Of a stretch of 16,261 bases of DNA, positions 5,992 through 13,740 are shown piece after piece. Every line of letters begins with the position of its first letter. The first letter of the stretch is position 1. The DNA lies in assembly GCA_964620125.1 (NCBI GenBank), contig CAZUGQ010000036.1, forward strand, positions 1 through 16,261. Reading direction: 5' to 3'. The DNA is from OLB6 sp964620125 (GTDB taxonomy: Bacteria > Bacteroidota > Ignavibacteria > Kapaibacteriales > Kapaibacteriaceae). The notes under the pieces were generated by a model. That model was given only the letters and a program-made list of their open reading frames with translations. It did no database searches and was not told the DNA's origin. The position numbers and the translations under genes were made by a program.

Positions 5992-7296
5992 TTACTTATG
6001 TGCGCTACTGCTTTGGATCATTGCTTGCTCGGGCCTTACGCGCAACAGGAGTAACAGGCCAGCAACAATGAACACCACGAGAGACAACACTGCCACGCGA
6101 TAGCTTCCCGTGACGTTGAGTGCAAGTCCGAAGAACAACGGCCCTAGCCACGATGTGCCCTTGTCACTAATCTCATACAAGGCAAAGTATTCAGCTTCCC
6201 TGCCACTCGGAATCATCGTACTGAATAGTGATCTGGAAAGAGCTTGTGTCCCTCCCATGACGATGGCGATCACACCAGCCAGGATGTAAAAGTGCGTTGC
6301 CGTGCTAACCACACTGTAGGCAGCTATCAGCACGCCTACCCAGCCGCAGAGTCCTACAGCAATCGCATGCTTGGTGCCTAACAATCGAGCCAACCGTTCA
6401 AAAAGAAGGGATCCGCCAATGGCTGCAAACTGAACAAGTAGAATTGCAGTGGTTAAAACGCTTAGGTCGAGGTGTAGCTCTTCCTGACCGAACACCGATG
6501 CCATCTGGATAACCGTTTGGATCGCGTCGTTGTATAGCAAGTAGGCAACAAAGAACAAGAGCGTTACCGGATACCGGCGCATGTCGGCCAGTGTGATCAG
6601 GAATTGCTTGAACGGCGAGATAGTGGAAGGGGCTATGGCGGGCGTGCGCTTTGGCAACGTCGAATACGGTATGAGTATGAACAAACCCCACCACACTCCT
6701 GCCGAGGCTAAGATTCCACGCACTGCCAACGATGTGGAACCTCCGCTCGCTTCTGCCTGCTGAAACCATATCAACTGTCCAAGCAGAAGCAAGCCCCCTC
6801 CCAAATATCCCATTGCCCACCCACGTGAGCTTAGCGCATCGCGCTCATCTGGAGCAGCCAGCACTGGCAGGAAGGCATTGCCGACCACGACGCTAGCTCC
6901 AAATGCAACGTTGGCAACGCAGAATAATCCCGCACCAAGGATGTGAGTTTGTGCTTCTGCACTTACCACAAACAAACCAACTGTGGCTAGTGCCCCAATC
7001 ATCGATGTAAGAAGCAGCATCAAGCGTTTGTTCTCTGTTCGGTCAGTAAGTGTGCCAACGAGTGGCAGAACTAGTACCTGCAGCACAACGCTCAAGCTCA
7101 CCGCGTAGGCAAAGAGCGATCCAGGATGGATGCCAACGCCAAACACCGACACCATACCGTCTGCATCGGAAGCATGCTTTGCAACACTCGTGAGATATGG
7201 ACCCAAGAACACCGTAACCACAGTGGTTACAAAGGCACTGTTGGCCCAATCGGCCATATACCATCCGAACCTCTGCAAACGTGTGCTCTGCTGCAT
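5992..7296 (-). CDS. MFS transporter, UMF1 / Atg22-like family
   Basis: A 434-residue polytopic inner-membrane protein with about twelve hydrophobic segments. The N terminus RFGWYMADWANSAF followed by VTTVVTVFLGPYL is the hallmark of the UMF1 branch of the major facilitator superfamily, whose eukaryotic relatives (Atg22) export amino acids from the vacuole. The bacterial substrate is not known and cannot be told from sequence. A typical MFS loop with GTLTDRTENKR follows the second or third segment, and GGTQALSRSLFSTMIPSGREAEYFALYE is the second family-typical stretch (about 345-372). The ATG has GGGA about eight bases upstream. The gene is divergent from the ureohydrolase, with 71 bp between starts. 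The last residues are a short polar tail. Confidence 0.9.
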   Translation of the reverse strand: MQQSTRLQRFGWYMADWANSAFVTTVVTVFLGPYLTSVAKHASDADGMVSVFGVGIHPGSLFAYAVSLSVVLQVLVLPLVGTLTDRTENKRLMLLLTSMIGALATVGLFVVSAEAQTHILGAGLFCVANVAFGASVVVGNAFLPVLAAPDERDALSSRGWAMGYLGGGLLLLGQLIWFQQAEASGGSTSLAVRGILASAGVWWGLFILIPYSTLPKRTPAIAPSTISPFKQFLITLADMRRYPVTLLFFVAYLLYNDAIQTVIQMASVFGQEELHLDLSVLTTAILLVQFAAIGGSLLFERLARLLGTKHAIAVGLCGWVGVLIAAYSVVSTATHFYILAGVIAIVMGGTQALSRSLFSTMIPSGREAEYFALYEISDKGTSWLGPLFFGLALNVTGSYRVAVLSLVVFIVAGLLLLLRVRPEQAMIQSSSAHK

Positions 7297-7367
7297 CCTG
7301 TGTTCCCTACGTAATATTGCGGAACCATCAACAAATTGAGCGTTACCTGAACAACAATTTTCCTACG

Positions 7368-8264
7368 ATGACCACTACCGGAGCCAAGCGGAATTTTTTG
7401 GGTATTGATGCAGCGTACAGCGACCTGGAAAGGGCTGCAATCGCAGTTGTTCAGGCACCGTACGAACATACGGTGAGTTATGGCGGCGGCACGAGGTTAG
7501 GGCCAAAGGCTATCATTGATGCCAGCAAGTATGTGGAGTTTTATGATGACGAAACCGAGCGTGAACTCTGCTTTGATGTTGGAATTGCCACGATAAAACC
7601 CATTGAGTTCAACGACAATGTTGACCGTAAGGCCTTCACGCTGATCCAGCGTAGGGTTGCTGCCTTATTGGACCGAAACAAGTTCGTTGTAACACTTGGT
7701 GGGGAACACAGCATTAGTGCTCCCTTGATTGCTGCGCACATCAGGAAGTACCCGAATCTAAGTGTGTTGCAGTTTGATGCTCATGCCGATTTACGTCAGT
7801 CGTACGAGGGGTCGGAATTTTCTCATGCCTCTGTTATGGCGCGTGTATGTGAGTTCATGGACCCTCGGCGGCTTACACAATTGGGAATACGAGCTGTGTG
7901 CAAGGACGAAGCTCAGTTCATCCGTGAAAAGCAGGTGAACACCTTTACCATGTCTGCAATTCGACGTGGACTGCATGGCCCTGAGTGGATTAAATCCGTG
8001 GTTGCAACTCTTAGCAATACCGTGTACATCTCTTTTGATGTTGATGGGTTGGATCCTTCCATCATACCGTCAACAGGCACACCTGAGCCCGACGGCTTAC
8101 TGTATCACGAAGCTATCGACGTGATCCGTGAGGTGGTTCGAAGCGGACGAAAAATCGTTGGTCTCGACGTTGTAGAGCTTGCACCGATCAAGGGGCTTCG
8201 GCATGCTGATCTCACTACTGCCCGGCTGGTGTACAAGATCCTTAACCTGGCGTTTACCAGATAA
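7368..8264 (+). CDS. speB: ureohydrolase, probable agmatinase (SpeB-like)
   Basis: A 298-residue manganese enzyme of the arginase/agmatinase family. Agmatinase splits agmatine into putrescine and urea. The three metal-binding motifs are intact: GGEHS at 111-115, DAHAD at 137-141 (followed by FSHAS at 151-155), and SFDVDGLDP at 222-230. The closing VGLDVVELAP is also conserved. I start at the ATG at 7368 because the open frame upstream to 7281 overlaps the divergent transporter gene and looks non-coding; no good ribosome site is visible. It precedes dapD by 27 bp in the same direction, so the two may be cotranscribed. Agmatinase is preferred over arginase or formimidoylglutamase from overall motif pattern, but substrate is not provable from sequence. 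Confidence 0.85.
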   Translation: MTTTGAKRNFLGIDAAYSDLERAAIAVVQAPYEHTVSYGGGTRLGPKAIIDASKYVEFYDDETERELCFDVGIATIKPIEFNDNVDRKAFTLIQRRVAALLDRNKFVVTLGGEHSISAPLIAAHIRKYPNLSVLQFDAHADLRQSYEGSEFSHASVMARVCEFMDPRRLTQLGIRAVCKDEAQFIREKQVNTFTMSAIRRGLHGPEWIKSVVATLSNTVYISFDVDGLDPSIIPSTGTPEPDGLLYHEAIDVIREVVRSGRKIVGLDVVELAPIKGLRHADLTTARLVYKILNLAFTR

Positions 8265-8291
8265 GACCCACGTTCCAGACTATCTTCGTCC

Positions 8292-9059
8292 ATGATAGAA
8301 CTTGAAGAGTTCCTTACCGCACTCGACGAAGGACGGGTTCGTGCCGCCGAGCCCTCACCCGATGGCAGTTGGAAGGTGAATCAGGATGTCAAGGCAAGAA
8401 TCCTGGACGTGTTCCGAGCAGGCACGCTGGCCAACATGTCGGAAGGAAACACATTCCGTTTCTTTGATAAGCACACTCTGCCGGTAAAGGCTCTCACGCT
8501 GGAGCATGGTGTTAGGGTGGTACCTGGTGGCAGCACAATACGCAGGGGAGCGTACGTTGCCCGTGGAGTGATTTGTATGCCACCTATGTACATCAACATT
8601 GGGGCGTACGTGGATGAAGACACCATGGTAGACTCTCATGCGCTAGTGGGAACGTGTGCGCAGATTGGCAAGCGCGTTCACCTAAGTGCAGCAGCCCAGA
8701 TTGGTGGTGTTCTGGAGCCCGCTGGCGCTCGGCCGGTCATCGTAGAAGACGACGTGCTCGTAGGTGGTAACTGCGGTGTTTACGAGGGCGTACTGGTTCG
8801 GCGGCGTGCGGTTCTGGGAAGTGGAGTGATTCTCAATGCATCAACTCCTGTGTTCGACCTCGTGCATCAACGCATACTTCGCAGCACAGATACCCATCCA
8901 TTGGAGATTCCGGAGGGGGCTGTGGTTATCAGTGGTGGACGTGCCGTAACAACAGACTTCGGACGGGAGCATGGTCTTACCATAAGCACGCCCATCATCG
9001 TAAAGTATCGAGACGAGAAAACCGATGCACGAACCGCCCTGGAGTTAGCCTTGCGTTAG
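8292..9059 (+). CDS. dapD: 2,3,4,5-tetrahydropyridine-2,6-dicarboxylate N-succinyltransferase
   Basis: A 255-residue trimeric acyltransferase that adds succinyl from succinyl-CoA to tetrahydrodipicolinate, a cytoplasmic step in making diaminopimelate and lysine. Residues about 1-85 are the helical N-terminal domain; about 86-205 form the left-handed beta-helix of hexapeptide repeats with the unmistakable core PPMYINIGAYVDEDTMVDSHALVG (97-120), then AQIGKRVHLSAAAQIGGVLEP and VEDDVLVGGNCGVYEG. The Asp in MVDSHA (114) corresponds to the catalytic aspartate of the family. It is somewhat shorter than the about 274 residues of the enterobacterial enzyme, mainly at the N terminus. Its presence shows use of the succinylase branch. 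It ends convergent to the DUF1801 gene. Confidence 0.96.
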   Translation: MIELEEFLTALDEGRVRAAEPSPDGSWKVNQDVKARILDVFRAGTLANMSEGNTFRFFDKHTLPVKALTLEHGVRVVPGGSTIRRGAYVARGVICMPPMYINIGAYVDEDTMVDSHALVGTCAQIGKRVHLSAAAQIGGVLEPAGARPVIVEDDVLVGGNCGVYEGVLVRRRAVLGSGVILNASTPVFDLVHQRILRSTDTHPLEIPEGAVVISGGRAVTTDFGREHGLTISTPIIVKYRDEKTDARTALELALR

Positions 9060-9145
9060 GCTGCTGCGCCACCCTCTTCCGAGTTCTGGGTTGCAGAGCG
9101 TTTCATCCAAGTTGGCTCAGCACTAGGCTGTTGCGTCGCCCTTAT
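9057..9145. repeat. imperfect 22-bp direct repeat at two facing stop codons
   Basis: Bases 9057-9078 (TAGGCTGCTGCGCCACCCTCTT) and 9124-9145 match at 17 of 22 positions, with almost all differences being transitions. The first copy begins at the dapD stop; the second covers the end of the convergent DUF1801 gene. The 63 bp between the genes carry no hairpin with a T-run. Confidence 0.5.
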
Positions 9146-10013
9146 CTCTGTCTAGCTTCACGGCTGCGCGTACATAAGCTTCGAACAATTCTCGGTCCAC
9201 CTCATTCACGTGGCGAATCGTGATGTGACGCATGGTTGGCAGTTCGCCGATGAGTCTGCCCGCGGGGTCGTCAATCTCGTTGCCCCGCCAGAAGCCAAGA
9301 TTAACATGGTCAGAGAAGGCCTTGATGTACACAACCGGTCCGTTAACGGTATACACCGGTTGCGACCACATGATGGACTCCTTTGCGTCTGGTGCCTGTG
9401 ACCGAACTATGCTCCGCAGTTTGGTGACTACTTCACGTTGCCATCCTCGTAGTTGGCTGATGTAGGCCTCCACGGTATTAACGTTCACAGGAGTAGCCGC
9501 AGGCTGAAAGTCATCCTCGGATGATTCCTCACGGGCCTTAGCTTCTCTCGACAGCCGACGTTGCAGCACAGAGCCTTGCGGTTCGCGTTCCTGACGCTCT
9601 CTGCGCCCATGCTTGCCAACGGGTTTCCCTAGTGGCAGGGACTTGTCGGTCTGAGAATCTGCCTTACTCTGCGTGTTTGTTGGTTCACCAACGGAATCCT
9701 CAGGGACCGATGCGTCGTGCCGACGTTTTTGATTCTTACGGCGAGACTGCCTACTGCGGTGATCGGCTGTACCCTTTGGTGTATCGGCTGAAGCTAATGT
9801 AGGCTCTGTGTCTCGGGCTTGTATCGCTGGCTTCGGGGGAGGTTCTGCTCCGGAGGCCTTGTCCTGCTGTACTGTTGAGTGTTTCTCTGCTGTTGTGTTG
9901 CCGTCTGACTTTTTCTTGCCACGTCGGCGCCGACGTTTCCGGCGCGCTTCCGCATCGCCAGTGCCCACCTCGGTCGTTTGTGGGGTAGGCGTGCCGGAGT
10001 CTTGTTCGAACAT
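9123..10013 (-). CDS. DUF1801-domain protein with a long basic disordered N-terminal region
   Basis: A 296-residue protein in two parts. Residues 1-175 are low-complexity and charged, with a strongly basic cluster RRKRRRRRGKKK at 24-35 and further Arg/Lys patches near 86-98 and 134-164; this looks disordered and able to bind nucleic acid. Residues about 178-290 form a DUF1801 (YdhG-like) domain: VNTVEAYISQL, then SIMWSQPVYTVNGPVVYIKAF and HVNLGFWRGNEI. DUF1801 proteins are usually only about 110-150 residues, so the N-terminal extension is unusual. There is no signal peptide, so it should be cytoplasmic. No clear ribosome site precedes the ATG. It is divergent from the barrel-protein pair. 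The biochemical role of DUF1801 is not established. Confidence 0.85.
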   Translation of the reverse strand: MFEQDSGTPTPQTTEVGTGDAEARRKRRRRRGKKKSDGNTTAEKHSTVQQDKASGAEPPPKPAIQARDTEPTLASADTPKGTADHRSRQSRRKNQKRRHDASVPEDSVGEPTNTQSKADSQTDKSLPLGKPVGKHGRRERQEREPQGSVLQRRLSREAKAREESSEDDFQPAATPVNVNTVEAYISQLRGWQREVVTKLRSIVRSQAPDAKESIMWSQPVYTVNGPVVYIKAFSDHVNLGFWRGNEIDDPAGRLIGELPTMRHITIRHVNEVDRELFEAYVRAAVKLDRDKGDATA

Positions 10014-10088
10014 GAGATTGTGTTAGGGGTTTCGAATGTTTCGCGAATATACGGCCGGGGTTCGTGGCTAATAGCAGGGCACAGTGTT

Positions 10089-10096
10089 TAGGTTTG
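10089..10096 (+). promoter_or_regulatory. -7-like element ahead of the outer-membrane protein pair
   Basis: TAGGTTTG is an exact TAnnTTTG match ending six bases before the GTG at 10103. If used, the transcript would begin close to that GTG, giving an almost leaderless message. No -33 TTG is seen at 19-21 bp, so this is tentative. Confidence 0.3.
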
Positions 10097-10102
10097 TATC
10101 AC

Positions 10103-10762
10103 GTGGGAAAGCACAGTGTATCAATCGTCGTTTGGGTCGCACTGCTCTTATGGAGCAGTGCAGGCAGTTATGCACAGGTGCGGATTGGTGCTTATGGTCT
10201 GTTGAACAATGTTCGGGTAGCTGGAGACGCGCCGATTGGTGGGTCGTGGGCTCCAGTCTTGCGTTTTGGTGGAGGCCTAACCGCCGATTATGACCTTACG
10301 ACTGACCTTGCACTCACACTTTCAGCACAGTGGGAACGCCGCACGACTGCATTGCAGTACTCACTCCCGCACCCAACGATTCCCAGACAGGACACGACGA
10401 TCGACAGTGCTTTTTTCAATACCGATTACATCTCCATTCCAGTTGGAGTGCGCATCTACAGTGGTTCGCGCCATTGGTACTTTGGTACAGGATGCATTGT
10501 GCAGATCTTACAGAGTACATCACTTGATACCGCAGGACAGGAGGTCGAAATTCAAGGTGCCCTTCGCGACGTTGATGTGGCGGTGTATTTGAGCGCGGCG
10601 TATTCCTTTCACTTCGATCCGTTGTACCCATTTATTGAGCTGCGATACCAGCAGGGATTGTTCGACCTGGTAGGCAGTACGCCTACCAATGTGTTACGCG
10701 AATCGCCCGTTGTGCGCATGGGTGGCTTTCAGTTGCTTGCGGGAGTCACATGGCGTCTGTAA
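10103..10762 (+). CDS. exported outer-membrane beta-barrel-like protein
   Basis: A 219-residue protein with a clear signal peptide: MGKHSVSIVVWVALLLWSSA then GSYA|Q, giving a mature Gln at position 25. I prefer the GTG at 10103 because the lysine then sits directly before the hydrophobic core; a GTG at 10064 would add 13 residues and is the alternative. The mature part alternates polar and hydrophobic residues (LALTLSAQWERR, HWYFGTGCIVQILQ, VYLSAAYSFHF, FIELRYQQGLF) as expected for a small eight- to ten-strand barrel of the outer-membrane-protein-beta-barrel type and ends in VTWRL. The downstream gene starts at its stop codon, so the two form an operon. Specific function unknown. Confidence 0.8.
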   Translation: MGKHSVSIVVWVALLLWSSAGSYAQVRIGAYGLLNNVRVAGDAPIGGSWAPVLRFGGGLTADYDLTTDLALTLSAQWERRTTALQYSLPHPTIPRQDTTIDSAFFNTDYISIPVGVRIYSGSRHWYFGTGCIVQILQSTSLDTAGQEVEIQGALRDVDVAVYLSAAYSFHFDPLYPFIELRYQQGLFDLVGSTPTNVLRESPVVRMGGFQLLAGVTWRL

Positions 10763-11730
10763 TGATGCGTTGCAGCGCGCTCTGCCTGGTAGCGGCCATC
10801 CCTGTGCTTTCGCATAGTGATGGTCAGGCACAGCCGCTCGACACCACACGCACAGCAGTTCAGGGTCCACGTCTCGGCAAACACCTGTTCTCACCAGTTG
10901 TGCCATTGAACATGCCGCTCGTTCGAACCAACACACAGATTAGCGTGGGAGCTGGAACATCCACTGGAATCCGAATGCCTGAGATTGAGATTGGTGATCG
11001 CCTTGTCGTGGCTCCAAGTGGCAATCTCCTTGTTGCCATTGGCATAGTGCGGCACGAGCAAGCCATCAAGAATTGGTTTAGTGTCCACGGAGAGGTGGAT
11101 GTTGTTGGGAGGCTGGGAACGAACGTGGTCTCATTACTGGAACAGGGTGTGAATACAGCCGTTGCATTCGAGCTTGGATGGAAGGTTCGACTCATTGAAA
11201 ACGATGAGTGGGCCCTGAGCACTGGTTTGGCTTTGCGCGATGGCGTCTATTCCACGGTTGATGTGGAACGGTGGGCACGGGGTTTACTAGACAGCGGGTA
11301 TGTAACCCCCGACAATCAGCTTGTTGACGCAAAGCCGGCCTTAAGCCTGAAGGTTCCGATACAAGCCGCTTGGACGGTGTCTGCTGCGGTGGGTTTGTAC
11401 GGCGCAGTCGAGGTGGGCTATGCAGAATCCAGGATACGAACGGGAAGTCCAACCGGAATGGTGAATGCCTACGCCGTTCTGAGCACAGACTGGAATTACA
11501 TCCTGGATGTGCCCATTGGCACAGCATTGGGACTATCCTACCTGCAGATACCTGAAGCTGGTGAAAGCGGTGACGGTGCAACCAAGAATGTTTCGTTGCG
11601 CTTCGGCTACACCGGCGACGATGCATTCTCGCTTGGTGCACAGGCAATCCTGCAGTTTGCACCTATCGCCGGTGTGGAAGACGAAGTCACGTTTGTTACG
11701 GCCGGCGTCGATATCCGGATTTATTTCTAG
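10762..11730 (+). CDS. exported protein, probable outer-membrane beta-barrel, function unknown
   Basis: A 322-residue protein starting at the ATG that overlaps the stop of the preceding gene (TAATG); an ATG at 10750 in the same frame is possible but would overlap it by 13 bases. The signal peptide MMRCSALCLVAAIPVLSHSD ends at GQA|Q, so the mature chain begins with Gln 24. Residues 45-322 are rich in alternating beta pattern with many Gly and aromatic residues (SVGAGTSTGIRM, FSVHGEVDVVGRLG, AWTVSAAVGLYGAVEVGY, VSLRFGYTGDDAFSLGAQ). The chain ends AGVDIRIYF; a terminal Phe is the classic BAM-recognition feature. No family recognised. The last 35 bp overlap the convergent helicase gene. Confidence 0.75.
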   Translation: MMRCSALCLVAAIPVLSHSDGQAQPLDTTRTAVQGPRLGKHLFSPVVPLNMPLVRTNTQISVGAGTSTGIRMPEIEIGDRLVVAPSGNLLVAIGIVRHEQAIKNWFSVHGEVDVVGRLGTNVVSLLEQGVNTAVAFELGWKVRLIENDEWALSTGLALRDGVYSTVDVERWARGLLDSGYVTPDNQLVDAKPALSLKVPIQAAWTVSAAVGLYGAVEVGYAESRIRTGSPTGMVNAYAVLSTDWNYILDVPIGTALGLSYLQIPEAGESGDGATKNVSLRFGYTGDDAFSLGAQAILQFAPIAGVEDEVTFVTAGVDIRIYF

Positions 11731-12934
11731 ACTTAGGACCAAGACTGTTTCCTTTGCGGAAACCAACGCCCTGTTGCATAGCCGGATGTACTCGCGGTTC
11801 AATAACAGGAAGAGCATACGGGTGTTCCGTTATCACTTCGATGCTCTCGGCGATCAATCGCTCGATAGCGCGCACGTCGGATTCTTCTTCCGTGCTGCAC
11901 AACATCACCGCAGTGCCATCAAGTCCTGCCCGCCCAGTGCGGCCAATGCGGTGAACGTAGGTTTCGGCCGACTCTGGTACATCAAAGTTGATGACTACCG
12001 GGAGCTGACGGACGTCGATTCCACGGGCAGCAATGTCTGTTGCAACGAGTACTCTTGTGCGTCCATTCTTGAAGCCGCCGAGAGCTTTTTCTCGGGCTGC
12101 CTGACTCTTGTTGCCGTGTAATGCATCAGCAGTGATGCCGCGTCCCTGCAAGTCGCGGGCAATCTTGTCTGCGCCATGTTTGGTCCGCGTAAACACAAGC
12201 ACCTGTGCATCCATTTGTGTTTGCAGCAGATGAGCCAGCAGTTCCTTCTTGTTCTCCTTGGAAACGCGATAGCGTTGTTGCTTGATGGATGCCTGAGCAC
12301 TGGAGGGGGGGGCAACTGCTATGTGCACGGGATCCTTCAACATGCTAGCAGCAAGCCTCTGAATCTCCTGGGGTACGGTTGCAGAGAAAAACAACGTTTG
12401 CCTTTCCTCTGGCAGCACCTTGAGGATGCGCTTGATCTGGGGTAAAAATCCCATGTCCATCATGCGATCAGCTTCGTCGAGTACAAGCGTGTGAACGTGT
12501 GCCAGAGAAACCATGCGTTGTTCGAGCAGGTCAAGGAGTCGCCCTGGTGTAGCAACTAGAACATCCACGCCTCGGCGTAGTTCATGGTGCTGACGGTTGA
12601 TGGACGTTCCACCATACACTACTTGAGTACTAAGCCGAAGCCCCTTTCCATATACGCGGAAACTATCCGAGATCTGCGCTGCAAGTTCGCGCGTAGGTGC
12701 AAGAACCAAAACGGAGACCTTGCCACGTTGGGGGGGGGAGTTGAAGAGCTTCGTGAGAATCGGAAGGGCGAAGGCCGCCGTTTTCCCTGTTCCTGTTTGG
12801 GCACACCCAAACACGTCGTGTCCGGCAAGAACCACGGGGATGGCTTGCTCTTGAATAGGGGTTGGGCGTTCGTAGCCCGCAGCCTGGACGGCACGCAACA
12901 CGGGCGTGGCCAGACTCATCTGGTCAAAGGTCAT
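11696..12934 (-). CDS. DEAD-box ATP-dependent RNA helicase, RhlE-like
   Basis: A 412-residue cytoplasmic helicase that unwinds short RNA duplexes, usually in ribosome assembly or RNA decay. All motifs are present: Q motif ERPTPIQEQAIP at 22-33, motif I AQTGTGKT at 45-52, Ia PTRELAAQ at 80-87, Ib TPGR at 129-132, II DEAD at 153-156, III SAT at 184-186, IV VLVFTRTK at 245-252, V ATDIAARGIDV at 298-308, VI HRIGRTGRAG at 328-337. The tail is short and basic (KSRNKSGYRRRP). I start at the ATG at 12934 because AGAAGG lies four bases upstream; the longer frame to 12994 is unlikely. Two proline pairs are encoded by C-runs of nine (12730-12738) and eight (12305-12312). The leader may be about 130 nt. 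Confidence 0.95.
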   Translation of the reverse strand: MTFDQMSLATPVLRAVQAAGYERPTPIQEQAIPVVLAGHDVFGCAQTGTGKTAAFALPILTKLFNSPPQRGKVSVLVLAPTRELAAQISDSFRVYGKGLRLSTQVVYGGTSINRQHHELRRGVDVLVATPGRLLDLLEQRMVSLAHVHTLVLDEADRMMDMGFLPQIKRILKVLPEERQTLFFSATVPQEIQRLAASMLKDPVHIAVAPPSSAQASIKQQRYRVSKENKKELLAHLLQTQMDAQVLVFTRTKHGADKIARDLQGRGITADALHGNKSQAAREKALGGFKNGRTRVLVATDIAARGIDVRQLPVVINFDVPESAETYVHRIGRTGRAGLDGTAVMLCSTEEESDVRAIERLIAESIEVITEHPYALPVIEPRVHPAMQQGVGFRKGNSLGPKSRNKSGYRRRP

Positions 12935-13071
12935 GATACCTTCTATGAAGTGAGGGATGTTTTCGGCAACTGCCTTCGTGGGACGTTTGTCCACGTCATG
13001 CGCCGAAGAACATCAACCAAGAGGGCTACGGGGCAGGAGAAAGAAGCTGCAGCACGTTACAAGTGCGAGAG

Positions 13072-13079
13072 CAAAGATA
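13072..13079 (-). promoter_or_regulatory. -7-like element upstream of the DEAD-box helicase
   Basis: Reads TATCTTTG on the minus strand, an exact TAnnTTTG match. It would start the helicase message near 13066 and leave a leader of about 130 nt. No -33 TTG at the usual spacing. Confidence 0.35.
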
Positions 13080-13181
13080 CAACAAAGAGAGCCTCGCCGT
13101 TGTGTTGAACGTAAGGCAAGCGCCCACGGCATTTGTTTGATCTTTGCAGCATATCTCTCAATACTCACGAAACCTTGAACA

Positions 13182-13595
13182 ATGGAACACTCCATACAGG
13201 CACGTTGGACGCATGACTTGTGCTTTGATGCTGAGCAACAGGAGCATGTGATAAAACTCAAGAGCAGCACCACGCCTGACGAGGTTGGGTTTAGTCCCAA
13301 GCGGCTGTTACTTACGGCACTGGCCGGCTGTAGTGGTATGGACATTGCATCATTGCTGCCGAAGATGAGAGTACCGTTCACGTCGATTGTGATATCCGTA
13401 AGGGGTACCCTTGCCGAGGATCATCCGAAATCATACACCCACATCCATGTAACGTACGAGATTGGAGCAAGTGAAGAGTATCGCGAGCAGGTAGAACGTG
13501 CTGTTGAACTGAGTGAGACCAAGTATTGTGGTGTAAGCGCGATGCTCCGGAAAGCGGCAACAATTACGCATGACATCGTTCTTGCAGGCGCGTAA
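13182..13595 (+). CDS. OsmC/Ohr-family protein
   Basis: A 137-residue protein of the OsmC superfamily, whose members use two cysteines to reduce organic hydroperoxides. The first catalytic cysteine is C50 in LAGCSGMD and the second C116 in KYCGVSAML, both in the expected positions; the N-terminal beta strands (ARWTHDLCFDAE) and the helix SPKRLLLTALAGC are also typical. The pattern GCSGMD with ASLLPKMR is closest to the YhfA-like/general OsmC branch rather than to true Ohr, so peroxidase substrate is uncertain. The ATG has no good ribosome site. It is divergent from the helicase, with 247 bp between starts, and stands alone in its transcription unit. Confidence 0.9.
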   Translation: MEHSIQARWTHDLCFDAEQQEHVIKLKSSTTPDEVGFSPKRLLLTALAGCSGMDIASLLPKMRVPFTSIVISVRGTLAEDHPKSYTHIHVTYEIGASEEYREQVERAVELSETKYCGVSAMLRKAATITHDIVLAGA

Positions 13596-13650
13596 CACAA
13601 CGCAGAACAATGTCGAGGCTGCAATGTGCTGCCTGCTATGAACAATCATC

Positions 13651-13663
13651 GTTGTCAGACAAC
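13651..13663. promoter_or_regulatory. 13-bp palindrome, possible operator
   Basis: GTTGTCAGACAAC has perfect six-base arms around one central base. It lies 78 bp before the start of the T9SS esterase, in the 145-bp gap after the OsmC gene. The arms do not extend further and no T-run follows, so an operator is more likely than a terminator; no regulator is known. Confidence 0.3.
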
Positions 13664-13740
13664 ATGCCATTCAGTGCTGTAACGATATCACCGCACCGTG
13701 GATTTCTGAACATCAATCACGTTGCCCGGTGAGGGAAGCA

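Noticed and set aside
11507..12121. Plus-strand open frame of 204 codons across the barrel protein and helicase ends
   Set aside because: It is out of frame with both confirmed genes, shows no motif, and is antisense to helicase motifs V and VI.
12584..13108. Plus-strand open frame of 174 codons opposite the helicase N terminus
   Set aside because: Antisense to helicase motif I and the Q motif; low-complexity basic translation with no signal or domain.
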